Of a stretch of DNA of 64,000 bases, positions 8,851 through 18,108 are shown in pieces. Within the stretch, counting starts at the first letter, position 1. The number at the start of each line of letters is the position of its first letter. The DNA is from Rhizobium mongolense USDA 1844 (GTDB lineage Bacteria > Pseudomonadota > Alphaproteobacteria > Rhizobiales > Rhizobiaceae), in assembly GCF_000419765.1 (NCBI RefSeq), contig NZ_ATTQ01000012.1:1-64000 (forward strand). Direction: 5' to 3'. Under the pieces are notes generated by a model, which saw only the letters and a list, made by a program, of their open reading frames with translations, was not told the origin of the DNA and did no database searches. Position numbers and translations under genes: made by a program.

Positions 8851-9402
8851 ATGAGCGTCATCAGCGCCCAAGAAATCCGCGCGGCTGCGATCAATCCCGT
8901 CAATGAAGCAAACTTGAGTTCCGTGCTCGTCGCGCTCGATCGCGAGGTATTCGGCCTAGATCGGATGCCTGTCGCCGTGACGCCGCCTAGCGTGGATGCA
9001 CCTTGGTGGAAATCAAAAGAGGTATCGGTGCCGGTGACGATTGGCGGCGAGCCGTTGCCGCGATCGGGAGCATGCCGTGGCAGAACCTCGTCATCGTGCT
9101 GGTTGCACTCGGGACTGCGGCGGTTTCCTGTTGTGGCGTAAGAAGGGGATGCCGTCGAGAAGAAAGTGAGCGAGAATGCTGAAGTTTATCCCTGACGGCC
9201 TCATGCTGCCGGCGGCTGGTGGCTACCCCGCCGCGCGCTGAAGGCCCGACTGCTGAGCGCGCCGACGCTCTTCGGAAATCCATGGAACTCATCAAGGACG
9301 AGGAAAGACCAATGCTGAGATTGGGAAGCTTGATGATGCTGGTATCCGCCGTGAACTTAACGGCCGCCGGGTGCCAGACAAAAACCTCTGCGGGCGGATG
9401 AC
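8851..9402 (+). pseudogene. Decayed phage lysis module (endolysin tail and Rz-like fragment)
   Basis: ATG 8851 with GGAG upstream opens a frame reading NEANLSSVLVALDREVFGLDRM, which resembles the start of GH19-type phage endolysins of rhizobia (NxxNLxSVLxALxR..FGLDRPH). It then jumps to PWWKSKEV and MPWQNLVIVLVALGTAA. In a shifted frame it continues GFLLWRKKG, like the membrane tail following such lysozymes. Next, MLKFIPDGLMLPAAGGY (9178 onward) and, in other frames, DALRKSMELIKDEE and NAEIGKLDDAGIRREL resemble a small Rz-like prophage protein. Several frameshifts and stops break all of these. No capsid or integrase genes accompany them, so this is a remnant. Confidence 0.5.
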
Positions 9403-9674
9403 GCCATCTGCCGACACTCGCCAGTATATAATCGCCAACGACCGGCCTTTCGCCAACTAGGTTGCGGCTCATAATCGCACCTGTGATGCGCAGCCGGCCT
9501 GCCGCAGATGATGCTGATGGCGGACACACCTTACGCCGGTCCTGGCATCTGGATTCGCATCCAGCATCGCTTCGGCCCCCCGGATGATGGAATGGTTCAT
9601 GGCCTTCCATACGGTCCTCTGGGGTGCCATTCCGGCTCGCGCTAATACTCTTTGGCTGTAGATCGCCGCTCATG

Positions 9675-10544
9675 CTACCCTACTGAAGGCAGCCAGCGGC
9701 CGAGTTGTACTCTAAGTTCATCCCCGTCGTATATTCCGGTGAATCTATCCAATCCACCGACGCGCTCCAATGCGCGATGCAAATACGACCCCCTTGGGGG
9801 AGCGAGTTCCTTGTTGTACCCGGCCACTTCGAACTTTTTATGCCAGAGATGGAGGAGCTTGGACGTGCGCACAGCCGCTTCAACGCTTTCTCGTCCTTCT
9901 GGCAATATCAGTTTCCAGAAATGAGCGGGGGAAATCGGGTAATAATCAGCCGTTGCACTGGCAAATTCGGATAAACCGGCCTCATTAAATTTTGTCGTGA
10001 CTAGCCGGGGCCCGATGGCGCCCCAACGCTGGTCTAAGTCCACGACATCGCGCGCATGTTGAATCATGTCCGCCAAGACAGCGTGTTCACGAGGGAGCTT
10101 TAGAACTGCTCCATTAATCGCTTGCATATTTTCCTTAGGATACTGATATCCGAAAACCATCTCGTCATGTTGAAATTCAGGTGGCCTTAGACAAAGGAGA
10201 TCGCAGTCGATCCAACAGCAGCCAGTTTGCTTGATTAATAAATAACGAAAGAGATTCGAGAATTTCGAGAACTCCACCTTTCCATCCGCGATATAGCGCC
10301 CGATCAAGCTCTTATCTGGGCAAATTTCACGCGCATCAGCCAAATCGATTCCAGGAGGAACTTTAATATTGTCATCGTAAGAGTACAACCGAAGCCGGGC
10401 GCCGTGATACGGGAAAGATGCAAGGCAACCATATGTTAATCCATCGATGTGGCCGTGCCAAAAGGAAACAAAATCCGGTGATTTCGAGCGCCGAAATATC
10501 CCGGCGAGCCGGGTGAGAAAGTTCATTGTCACGTCCCACCCCAT
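9675..10544 (-). CDS. DXD-containing glycosyltransferase (sugar-binding DXD / GT32-like)
   Basis: Protein of 283-289 residues (ATG 10544 or 10526; neither has a strong ribosome site, though GGTGGGA precedes the second). It reads DFVSFWHGHIDGLTYGCLAS near the start. The core FSKFSNLFRYLLIKQTGCCWIDCDLLCLRP has the DXD-like DCD that binds the metal and nucleotide sugar. Later motifs are INGAVLKLP, AIGPRLVTTKF and LLHLWHKKFE. This matches the Gly_transf_sug/GT32 fold (Och1/capsular transferases). The gene is followed on its strand by the phage remnant and hexapeptide enzymes. Donor sugar unknown. Confidence 0.8.
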   Translation of the reverse strand: MGWDVTMNFLTRLAGIFRRSKSPDFVSFWHGHIDGLTYGCLASFPYHGARLRLYSYDDNIKVPPGIDLADAREICPDKSLIGRYIADGKVEFSKFSNLFRYLLIKQTGCCWIDCDLLCLRPPEFQHDEMVFGYQYPKENMQAINGAVLKLPREHAVLADMIQHARDVVDLDQRWGAIGPRLVTTKFNEAGLSEFASATADYYPISPAHFWKLILPEGRESVEAAVRTSKLLHLWHKKFEVAGYNKELAPPRGSYLHRALERVGGLDRFTGIYDGDELRVQLGRWLPSVG

Positions 10545-10778
10545 CTCGCTACCAGCAATAGCGAGGATTACATTAGATGCCCTTTAATTTCTCAGGAGTG
10601 TATTTGTCAAGCTCCGGCTATCTCTCGGAAATGCTACGATCCTCCTGCAACGTGGCAAATTCATCGGTTGCCGGGGAGAGCATGTAGATCGAAGGGCGCC
10701 GAGCTGGTGACCTCGATGCGCAGCTCGGGAAGCTCTTCGGACACCACAGCTTCCTCGTCGCCGGACCACACACGCCAA

Positions 10779-10935
10779 GGCAAGAAGCTTGCCTATGTCG
10801 GATCGGTCGATACCGGCGTTCAAAGAACGCACGGCGCATGAACTGCGCGTCAGGTCGACTATCGCGCCTGGACGCATGACGGCAATCTGCGGCAGATGCC
10901 GTACAAGGGTCTGCCGATCCGGGGGAGAATGGTGC
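10779..10935 (+). pseudogene. Remnant of a LigD-type ATP-dependent DNA ligase C-terminus
   Basis: One frame reads GKKLAYVGSVDTGVQRTHGA, then a stop, then RQVDYRAWTHDGNLRQMPYK-GL. Both pieces match the OB-fold end of LigD ligase domains (x-KLxYVGxVGTGF and xxYRAWTxDGxLRHxxYKGL). Between them, a shifted frame gives KERTAHELRV (compare FKERxxxELR), and roughly 45 residues normally present are missing. Bases 10680-10778 may hold further traces but I cannot assign them. It is a dead fragment in the about 690-base gap between the glycosyltransferase and beta-helix genes. Nothing else is recognised in 10936-11230. Confidence 0.6.
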
Positions 10936-11230
10936 GATCTGAGATTGAAGGGTAAGATCTAAGATTTTCAGTTCCGCAATGATATCAATGGGGTCGTGGT
11001 TAGTCCCACCGTTCTCTAAGTATTTGATTTTGGTGCGACCTCGCAGAAATGCGGGGGTCGCCGATCCTTTCAAGCGTTAAACTCGACAAAACACGTCGGC
11101 AACTGGCGCCGGGTGCTTCGCCGTGCGTGGAGTATCCGGGTCATATTGCTTGCCGGTCTGCTGTGCGGGCACTCCCAGCAGGTGTGTTTCCCACGCTGCA
11201 GACCACGGCTGGCGCGTTGGCGACGGAGGC

Positions 11231-12421
11231 TCAACGAATACCGCCGCAATTGAACGGTCGATTGTCCAAGAAATTTTCGGAGCAGGCTTCAAACACTGAT
11301 TCACCCTCGGGGCGGAAGCCATTATCGCCGTTCAATCCAACACAGGAGTTTTTGGCCATTGTCGTACCCTCAATCGGAGCACCCAAAAGGCTGTCTCTCA
11401 GCTCTGAGCCCAGAACTACACACGATTCCGTTTGGTTGAAAAACCGGTTCTCTTTGAGTGTCGTAAAGTCGTCCTGGATGATGACGCCAATGTTCCCTCC
11501 GGTGAAAACGTTGGAAACGATTGTGTTATGGTCAGCGTAATCGCGGAAATATCCGGGAGCAAGCGGCGGATCTCCACAGTTCCAATTCGTCAAGTTTTTC
11601 GCCTGGCGTGACGCGATCCATACGCCAACTTTCTCAGTGAATCGATTGCCGTTAATTGTATTGAAGCTGGAATGTTGCCATCGCTGAGCCTGTTTTGGAC
11701 TATTGTGGCGCTCCCAGCAGTTCTTGTAGAGAAAGACACCTCCGGCCGAGTTTCCAGAAAAGTTATTGTTCAGGATGGTGTTGTATGCGGAGGAATCGAT
11801 GGCGATCGCCTCACGATTGAGCTTCCCTTTGCTTCTGCCCAAAGGGTCTCCAAAGCCATTGCCCTTGAAAGTGCTGTTTTCGACGATGGCGCGAACAGAA
11901 GAGGCATCAAGATAGATCGCTGTGCTGCCCGAGTTCGTAACCAGTGTATTCCTTATAAGTGTGCTTTGAGCGTAATTACCTACATAAATGCCGACGTTCC
12001 CTGAATTCGTCACAGTGGAATCGATGATGGACACATTCTGGGGCGCGATATCATATCGTTTGGCCTTAGGTAACGCAGCCATTTCTGGAGCAGTCAAGGG
12101 CGGCTTGATGAATATTCCTTCGCTCTTGGCACCGTCGACCTTGCAGCTTTTTACGGTAGCATTGCGGATACCTCGACCCTCGATGGTAATGCCGTTTCTG
12201 GATCTGGTTGCATCTATCGTCGCCCCGTCACAGTCTAAGGTGACGTTGGATGAGTCGATCAATATCGGTCCGGTATATCTGCAATTCCGATCTAGTCTGA
12301 AATTGGCGCTGACATTCTGTGGCGCGGTGCAGTTGGAGGGGGGCTGTTGCGCGAACGCCGCATGAAGTGGGACGGACGCTTGAATAGTGCCGTAGAGCAT
12401 CAACGCCAGCGAAAACCGCAT
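11231..12421 (-). CDS. Secreted right-handed parallel beta-helix protein
   Basis: Protein of 396 residues with a clear Sec signal peptide (MRFSLALMLYGTIQASVPLHAAFAQ) and AAGGAGG before ATG 12421. The mature part is a succession of beta-helix coils: NVTLDCDGATIDATRSRNGI, IRNATVKSCKVDG, GNVGIYVGNYAQSTLIRNTL, AIAIDSSAYNTILNNNFSGN, FNTINGNRFTEKVGVW, HNTIVSNVFTGGNIGVI. This is the NosD/pectate-lyase superfold, found in polysaccharide lyases, epimerases and phage depolymerases. No catalytic residues can be assigned. It shares coil motifs with the lipoprotein at 39146-40369. Location (periplasm or outside) and the island context suggest binding or processing of the exported polysaccharide. Confidence 0.82.
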   Translation of the reverse strand: MRFSLALMLYGTIQASVPLHAAFAQQPPSNCTAPQNVSANFRLDRNCRYTGPILIDSSNVTLDCDGATIDATRSRNGITIEGRGIRNATVKSCKVDGAKSEGIFIKPPLTAPEMAALPKAKRYDIAPQNVSIIDSTVTNSGNVGIYVGNYAQSTLIRNTLVTNSGSTAIYLDASSVRAIVENSTFKGNGFGDPLGRSKGKLNREAIAIDSSAYNTILNNNFSGNSAGGVFLYKNCWERHNSPKQAQRWQHSSFNTINGNRFTEKVGVWIASRQAKNLTNWNCGDPPLAPGYFRDYADHNTIVSNVFTGGNIGVIIQDDFTTLKENRFFNQTESCVVLGSELRDSLLGAPIEGTTMAKNSCVGLNGDNGFRPEGESVFEACSENFLDNRPFNCGGIR

Positions 12422-12559
12422 CCTCGCCTCCTTAGATAACTGAAAGATTTGTGTTGATTGAACTGAATAGGTTCAATGCCAAGGCTCGATGCGGCGGAGC
12501 CCTTTTCATTTCTATAGACATCTTCATTGCAATGTCGCAACAAACAAAATCACATACCG

Positions 12560-12855
12560 GCCCACTGCCGGCGTTGAGACTGCGACTTTGTTGAGGTCCG
12601 CGCGAGCTGCCATGCTGGAGCTTGGAAAATCGCGGCTCGGTGACCAGACCATTATCGATTCTGTCGATGCGGTCGCGGCGTCCATTGATGGCCTTGGCAC
12701 GTTGGCCCGACACGGCGACCGCCGCCGTCGAGGCAGCGGACGCGGTCCTCTAGCGGTTCAGGGGACGTCGATGTCGTATTGGTCGGGCACGGATGTGGCC
12801 CGAGAAAAGCCAAAGTCTGGATGACCCCGGCATGGTCGCATTCGAAGCCTCCTGA
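12560..12855 (+). pseudogene. Remnant of a dihydroxyacetone-kinase DhaL-like domain
   Basis: One frame gives TLLRSARAAMLELGKSRLGD, then QTIIDSVDAVAASIDG, matching the first helices of DhaL (xLxxGKSxxGDKTMxDxLxPA). After a shift, a second frame gives ADAVL, stop, RFRGRRCRIGRARMWPEKSQ then SLDDPGMVAFEAS and a stop. This matches the DhaL C-terminus (GRASYLGERSxGxxDPGA). The middle of the domain is deleted and at least one frameshift and one stop are present. It has no relation to the polysaccharide genes and points to an insertion or deletion that destroyed a metabolic gene here. Confidence 0.6.
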
Positions 12856-13250
12856 GAACTATCGTTCTGCCGGCTTCGTGGTCGAAGGAACCATATACCG
12901 AAGTAACTGCCCTTCTGGAGAGTTTCGCCAATTGCGGCGATGCGGGCGTTGAAGGTGAGGGCGCACGATCACAAAAACCGAAACCTTGTCAGCTATCTCG
13001 CTCCGAGCTGATGCCAACACCTTGCCGCAGGCAAGAGGCGGTGGCGGCGAAGCTCGTTCTGGTTTGAGTGCGCGCTATCGGATTGGGGCCTTGGGAGAAG
13101 CGATCTTTGCGGCGATGGGCTCCTGCCCTTGTTGCGAGACACGCTCGATCTGATTAATGATGGAGGAATCTGGTCTGAGGGGCTAACTCTTACCACAAAC
13201 AATGATATTAATGCCGGAATGGTGAAGCGGCTTGTTTCGGGGACCTCTTA
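12856..13250. other. Intergenic region upstream of the export operon, nothing recognised
   Basis: About 395 bases between the DhaL remnant and the rkpT-like start. The promoter of the rkpT-rkpS-rkpR operon should lie here; the A+T-rich stretch near 13190-13215 is the likeliest place, but no convincing -35/-10 pair can be assigned. No other gene or repeat was seen. Confidence 0.35.
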
Positions 13251-14021
13251 TTGTATTACTTGACGACCCATATTCGCGTTGTTGCCGCATTGCTCATCCG
13301 CGAAATGTCGACCCGCTTCGGCAATAAGCCGGGGGGATACATATGGGCGATCCTCGACCCTGCGGCCCATATCGCTTTCATGTCCGTGATCTTCATGGGA
13401 ATCGCAAGATTGCCGGCTCTGGGGACAAGTTTTCCGCTGTTTTTCGCAACCGGCTATATTGCATTCCAATTTTATGCCGCGATGTGCGGTTTTTTGAACG
13501 GCGCTATCAAATCTAACCGGACTTTGCTCAGCTATCCAAATGTTGCCCCGATCGATACAATCGTCGCGCGGTATATCCTTCAGGCTGCTACGACGGTGTT
13601 CGTCGCCATCTGTGTTCTCGGTGCGATCATTGTGACAATGCATCAACCGCCTGAGCTCTATTGGCCGGCGATCCTGGAGGCGGCACTTGCCGCGACGCTC
13701 TTGGGTCTTGGTGTCGGCATATTCAACACCATAATGTTCCTGCGTTTTCCATTCTACGAACAGGTCTTCAACATCGTAAATCGACCGATGTTTCTGATCT
13801 CTGGCGTTTTTTTCTTGCCCGACGCGCTTCCGGGACCTATGCGTGAGGTCGTGCTTTTCAATCCTTTGGTTCATGTGGTCATGCTGTTCCGCCGAGGCTT
13901 CTACCCCCAATACCGGGCGGCGGAACTCGACATGTTCTATCTTTATTCTTTTGTTTTCACGGCGATCTTCGCCGGTCTCTTTGTCTTCACCAATTCCGCA
14001 GCGGTGGCGAGAGGCCGATGA
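13251..14021 (+). CDS. rkpT: Capsule ABC exporter permease (KpsM/RkpT family)
   Basis: A 256-residue integral membrane protein with about six hydrophobic segments. The opening YYLTTHIRVVAALLIREMST, followed by RFGNKPGGYIWAILDPAAHI, is typical of the KpsM/BexB/CtrC permease family (ABC-2 type). It would form the inner-membrane channel for lipid-linked polysaccharide. Start: no ATG exists before the conserved N-terminus. A TTG at 13251 with GGGGAC upstream is the only plausible start, and an in-frame stop lies at 13209. The next gene (ATPase) overlaps by ATGA. Symbol follows S. meliloti rkpT, assigned on similarity. Confidence 0.9.
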   Translation: MYYLTTHIRVVAALLIREMSTRFGNKPGGYIWAILDPAAHIAFMSVIFMGIARLPALGTSFPLFFATGYIAFQFYAAMCGFLNGAIKSNRTLLSYPNVAPIDTIVARYILQAATTVFVAICVLGAIIVTMHQPPELYWPAILEAALAATLLGLGVGIFNTIMFLRFPFYEQVFNIVNRPMFLISGVFFLPDALPGPMREVVLFNPLVHVVMLFRRGFYPQYRAAELDMFYLYSFVFTAIFAGLFVFTNSAAVARGR

Positions 14022-14677
14022 TTAGACTTGAACGCGCGACCAAGTATGTGAAGACAAAGGGCGTAACGAAGCCAATCATCGAGAACGCCTCCCTTGTTAT
14101 CAAGCGTGGTAAGAGTGTCGGCCTGCTCGGACGAAACGGCGCGGGGAAATCGACGCTCTTGCAATTGATCGCAGGATCGCTGCGGCTTGATCGGGGGCGC
14201 ATAGTAAGACAAGGCAAAATTTCCTGGCCTCTCGGTTTTCAAGGTAGCTTTCAACCAAGCATGTCCGGAGAGCAGAATGTTCGCTTTGTCGCGCGCATTT
14301 ACGGTGTCGATACCGAAGAGCTGGTCGATTATGTCACCGATTTTGCCGAGCTAGGCCCATTCTTCCACGCCCCTGTTGGTACTTATTCCTCCGGGATGAA
14401 GGCGCGTCTCGCCTTCGGTGTCAGCATGGGCGTCAACTTCGATTATTATCTGGTTGATGAGATCACTGCGGTCGGGGATGCGAACTTCAAAAAAAAATGC
14501 CATGATGTCTTCCAACACCGATTGCAAGATTCTGATGTTATCATGGTTTCCCACAGCACAAGCACCATCCGTGAGTACTGCGATTGCGGAGTAGTTCTCG
14601 AAAATGGCAAACTCACGTATTTCGATGATGTGGAAGATGCTATCCGGATTCATGAGCGAAACATGAAGGGCAACTGA
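14018..14677 (+). CDS. rkpS: Capsule ABC exporter ATPase (KpsT/RkpS family)
   Basis: A 219-residue nucleotide-binding subunit. Walker A is GRNGAGKST (residues 38-46), the signature is the KpsT-type YSSGMKARLAFG, Walker B is FDYYLVDE, and the switch His lies in IMVSHS. The start overlaps the permease stop (ATGA 14018-14021) and its stop overlaps the rkpR start (TGATG at 14675-14679), so the three are translationally coupled. The short length and modified signature are characteristic of capsule exporters (KpsT, BexA, CtrD) and of S. meliloti RkpS. It powers export of the lipid-linked polymer across the inner membrane. Confidence 0.93.
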   Translation: MIRLERATKYVKTKGVTKPIIENASLVIKRGKSVGLLGRNGAGKSTLLQLIAGSLRLDRGRIVRQGKISWPLGFQGSFQPSMSGEQNVRFVARIYGVDTEELVDYVTDFAELGPFFHAPVGTYSSGMKARLAFGVSMGVNFDYYLVDEITAVGDANFKKKCHDVFQHRLQDSDVIMVSHSTSTIREYCDCGVVLENGKLTYFDDVEDAIRIHERNMKGN

Positions 14678-15963
14678 TGACGACTGCCAAGCCGCCAGGT
14701 CCAGAACACAAGACGGAAGATCTCCAGGCTCCCGTGAAGAAGCCGAATATCATGGTGCTCGACAATCTTAGAAAGGTCGACGTGCGCCCCGAAAGGCGCG
14801 AGGCACAGCCAGCGAAGAAGAAAAAACTGCTCGGATCGCTGAAGGTCGGGCGTCTGAAGCTGCGGCATCTAATTATCGCCGGCAGCTTCGCGTTGGCCGT
14901 CGCGCTTCCAACCGCACTTGCATCGTTCTACATGTTCTTCGTCGCAGCGGATCAATATCACAGCTCGGCCGCCTTTGCGGTGCGGAGCATCGACGGCAAG
15001 GCGAGTAGTGATATCCTTGGCATGTTTACGCAGACTACCGGGGGCAGCACGACGGGGGCGGACTCTTATATGCTGCTCGACTATGTCGAAAGCGAGCGGA
15101 TGATCGAGGCCGTCGAGAAGGCCGTCGATCTCGACGCCGCCTTTGCGCGCCACGGCGCCGACTTTTATTTCAGCATGGCGGCTGGCCTGCCGATTGAGGA
15201 GCGGCTCGAGTATTGGAAAAAGATGGTGCATGTCGATTTCGACCACACCTCGTCCATTCTGAACCTGACGGTGAAGGCCTTTGATCCACAAAGCTCCCAA
15301 AAAATCGCATCGGTTATCATCGGTGAGAGTGAAAGGTTGATCAACGATCTTTCGCTCAAGGCAAGAAATGGTGTTCTTAAAGCATCCCAGGACGAGGTGG
15401 CGCTGGCGGAAGGCCGTCTATCTGCTGCGCGGAACGCCCTGCGCAATTTCCGGGATGTCTCTCAAGAGGCCGATCCGGTAGAAGCGGCGAAGCTGGCTGG
15501 CCAACTGGTTGCTTCGCTCGAGCAGCAACTAACCCAGCTTCACACTGATTTGATGACGGCTCGAACGCGAATGGCAGCTGATTCACCGCGCATGCGCGTG
15601 CTAACGACCCAGATCGACAGTCTTGAAAAGCAGTTGGCGCAGGAAAAACAGCGTTTCGGTAGCGGGACGGCAGGTGGAGCCGGAGGCAGCGATGTTGCAA
15701 ACCGGATTCGGCAATATGAGGAACTCGAGACCGAGCGGGAATTTGCCGAGAAGGCTTACACTGGCTCTCTTGCTAGCCTCGAGAAAGCGCGCATCGATGC
15801 CAATAATCAGCAGAGATATTTGGCGACATTCATCCAGCCAACTCTGTCTGAAGAGGCACAATATCCAAGCCGGCTTATGGTGTCTGCCCTGGTCTTTCTC
15901 GGATGTCTTTTTGCTTGGGGCGTGTCCGTAATGGGCTATTACAATATTCGGGACCGGAATTAG
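14677..15963 (+). CDS. rkpR: Capsule export inner-membrane/periplasmic adaptor (KpsE/RkpR family)
   Basis: A 428-residue polysaccharide co-polymerase type 3 protein. It has a cytoplasmic N-terminus rich in Lys/Pro, a first membrane span around residues 64-90 (LIIAGSFALAVALPTALASF) and a periplasmic domain with VAADQYHSSAAFAVRS, typical of KpsE/BexC. A long coiled coil follows (about residues 240-380, with SLEKQLAQEKQRFG). The second span is near the C-terminus (LMVSALVFLGCLFAWGVSVM). KpsE-type proteins link the ABC transporter to the outer-membrane Wza/KpsD channel, here presumably RkpU at 24972-26195. It is the last gene of the overlapping rkpT-rkpS-rkpR operon. Confidence 0.92.
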   Translation: MTTAKPPGPEHKTEDLQAPVKKPNIMVLDNLRKVDVRPERREAQPAKKKKLLGSLKVGRLKLRHLIIAGSFALAVALPTALASFYMFFVAADQYHSSAAFAVRSIDGKASSDILGMFTQTTGGSTTGADSYMLLDYVESERMIEAVEKAVDLDAAFARHGADFYFSMAAGLPIEERLEYWKKMVHVDFDHTSSILNLTVKAFDPQSSQKIASVIIGESERLINDLSLKARNGVLKASQDEVALAEGRLSAARNALRNFRDVSQEADPVEAAKLAGQLVASLEQQLTQLHTDLMTARTRMAADSPRMRVLTTQIDSLEKQLAQEKQRFGSGTAGGAGGSDVANRIRQYEELETEREFAEKAYTGSLASLEKARIDANNQQRYLATFIQPTLSEEAQYPSRLMVSALVFLGCLFAWGVSVMGYYNIRDRN

Positions 15964-16091
15964 CCGACTTCTGGCGGGTTAATCGTGAGGTGTCTCAACC
16001 GCCGGTGGTTGTCTCGCGGTTCGTCGTCCACCGCGTCGAGGAAAACGGTGGGTGTTGAAGGCTGTGGAAATGCCGCCTCGGGAAGCGCTTG

Positions 16092-17984
16092 TCACGACAC
16101 TTTTGCGGCTACGCTTCCATTCTCCCGGAAGTCCAAGAAATGTTGTTTGACGCGGGCGCAAATAACCGATTTGGCGTTATCCGTATCCCCCAAATCGACC
16201 GCATATTCGTTGCGTAGCAAATACCAGAAGCGTCGAAGGTCCTCGGCTGATGAAGCAGTTCGTCCAGGCTGGAACTGTTTCTCGAAGTCGCCCCGCTGCT
16301 CGCAAACGAAGCATGCGGCCATGTAGTCAGATCGGCCGAAGACATATACCGGCTTTTCGTGCAGGAGCGCTTCGGCGCCCACGCCGGAGTTGATTACGCA
16401 TACGGCAGCCGATTGGGCGATGATGGTATGGATGCTGCCGGTGGCCACTACGATCCGACCAGCGTCTTTGTTTTCCCGGATGTATTTTCCAATTGCTGTC
16501 GAACCACAAAGTGGATGTCGTTTGACGACAACGGAGTAGCCGATCCTTTCGCACGTCGTGACAACTTCCTCCATCATTTCGATGGGGCTGCAATACGCCA
16601 GGTCCTGCACGGAATCGCCCATCATTTGGAGAGCGATGAAAACAAACCGAGCGGGCAGAGTCTCCGTAGCGTGAAGCGGACTTTGAGCATATTTCGACAC
16701 GTTGCGGGAAATGGTTTGCGCTTGATCCTGTTGAAAGAACCTGCCGGCGGCCGTGGCATCCACCTGGTGAAGAGGCAGTTCGGCCAGGCTTCTTCTCGAG
16801 AACTCCGACCATCCAGAGTAACCTCCGGCATCAAAGCTGAAGCGTGACGGGCGGTCCGTTTCCTTGAAGTGAAGACCATTTCGATGCCTAGACACCGTGT
16901 GATATGAGAAAAAGGGCACAGGTAAGTCTTCAACGCCATGCAGCTTAATCTGTCCCTTCACTCCATAGTCCAGACCCATCGTGTTGAGACAGTCTGCAAT
17001 GGCTTGCAAAACAAATCTGAGGTCAGCGCGAAAACCGGGATAGTCGATCTTGTTAGATCGCAACGCTGCCGACGGAATGACGATAACGGCATCGCGCGTC
17101 TCACTCATAGCCGGGCCTAGTCCAACTCGCGCGAGAATATCCTGATGCGCGAGTTCGATAAGCTGGGACATCGGCGCAAGTGCATCTAGGCTGAGGCGGC
17201 GTTCCAACCGGACTGCGGCTTTTTCCATTCCGCTGATGCGAAGCGCGTCAATAACCTGCTTTGCTCCTGCCAGATCTAAGAGCCACATCGAAGCGTCGAC
17301 CGCCTGTTGAGCGAACCTCGAAAGAAACTTCTGGTCATTGAGAATTGCATCGCGATCGCGAACTATTCGCTCGATCACAGACCTGAGGATGTCATTACGG
17401 CCCGCACTATCGGCTGCGGCCGCAACCGAAGCCGCGAACTGGAAGAGAGGTTTATCGGGATCGTGCGAGAGCCGCGCCACACCGTCTAGGGCGAACTCCT
17501 CGTGCCTACGTTCCTCCAGCAACAAACTTCTCTTGAATTCGGCGACCTGAATCCGCACAGGAAATGACTCTGCAATATAGTCCAAGGCAGAGAGAGCTGC
17601 TTCATAGTCTCCATTCCTGCGCAGTAGCGCCGCTTCAATAACCGGCAAGAGGTTGCGATCGAACCGGGGCGTCTTCACCAACTCGTCGGCGTATCGAGGA
17701 TCAACGTGCCCGAGAACCTCGTAGAGGAATAACCGCATCGAATCCGCACCCGGTGTCTCCCGTTTGCTTAGATCAACGAGGATTTTGGCTGCCTTTTCGA
17801 AGTTCTTCTGCTGACAGGCAATATACATCCGGCCGTCACAGATACGACGGCGGTGTGCCGGCATCGGCAGAAAACGCACGATGAAGGCAAGGGCGGCAAA
17901 GGTTACGCTCAGGACATTGAGGAACCTCTTCCGTTCGATCAAATCTTGAACGCGTTCCGCCAATCGGTCGATCAGGTAATTCAT
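16092..17984 (-). CDS. Capsule-synthesis (PF05159-like) protein with helical-repeat N-terminus
   Basis: Protein of 630 residues. A hydrophobic segment near residues 24-41 (LNVLSVTFAALAFIVRF) suggests a membrane anchor. Residues about 55-265 are helical, TPR-like pairs (for example ALLRRNGDYEAALSALDYIA). The C-terminal ~300 residues carry a Capsule_synth/KpsS-like module: FVFIALQMMGDS, YSVVVKRHPLCGS, VATGSIHTIIAQSAAVCVIN, SGVGAEALLHEKPVYVFG. The same module closes the proteins at 4842-7106 and 22157-24661. It converges on rkpR with a 128-base gap. The likely role is a glycosyltransferase acting on the capsule linker or repeat; the helical part may mediate protein contacts. The ATG at 17984 has only a weak ribosome site. 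Confidence 0.75.
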   Translation of the reverse strand: MNYLIDRLAERVQDLIERKRFLNVLSVTFAALAFIVRFLPMPAHRRRICDGRMYIACQQKNFEKAAKILVDLSKRETPGADSMRLFLYEVLGHVDPRYADELVKTPRFDRNLLPVIEAALLRRNGDYEAALSALDYIAESFPVRIQVAEFKRSLLLEERRHEEFALDGVARLSHDPDKPLFQFAASVAAAADSAGRNDILRSVIERIVRDRDAILNDQKFLSRFAQQAVDASMWLLDLAGAKQVIDALRISGMEKAAVRLERRLSLDALAPMSQLIELAHQDILARVGLGPAMSETRDAVIVIPSAALRSNKIDYPGFRADLRFVLQAIADCLNTMGLDYGVKGQIKLHGVEDLPVPFFSYHTVSRHRNGLHFKETDRPSRFSFDAGGYSGWSEFSRRSLAELPLHQVDATAAGRFFQQDQAQTISRNVSKYAQSPLHATETLPARFVFIALQMMGDSVQDLAYCSPIEMMEEVVTTCERIGYSVVVKRHPLCGSTAIGKYIRENKDAGRIVVATGSIHTIIAQSAAVCVINSGVGAEALLHEKPVYVFGRSDYMAACFVCEQRGDFEKQFQPGRTASSAEDLRRFWYLLRNEYAVDLGDTDNAKSVICARVKQHFLDFRENGSVAAKVS

Positions 17985-18108
17985 TGCATCTTGATCTAAC
18001 TGCCTCGGTCGCGATACGACGGCCGCACGGTCCGCTCGTGAAACGCGAATATCTTACCGTTTGGCAGTAACCCGTTGTCGTGTTTACTGCAACAGAACTC
18101 GTCCGCCA

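Noticed and set aside
15998..16013. Short palindrome between convergent rkpR and the capsule-synthesis gene as a terminator
   Set aside because: CAACCGCC/GGTGGTTG can pair but has one mismatch, no loop room and no T-run.
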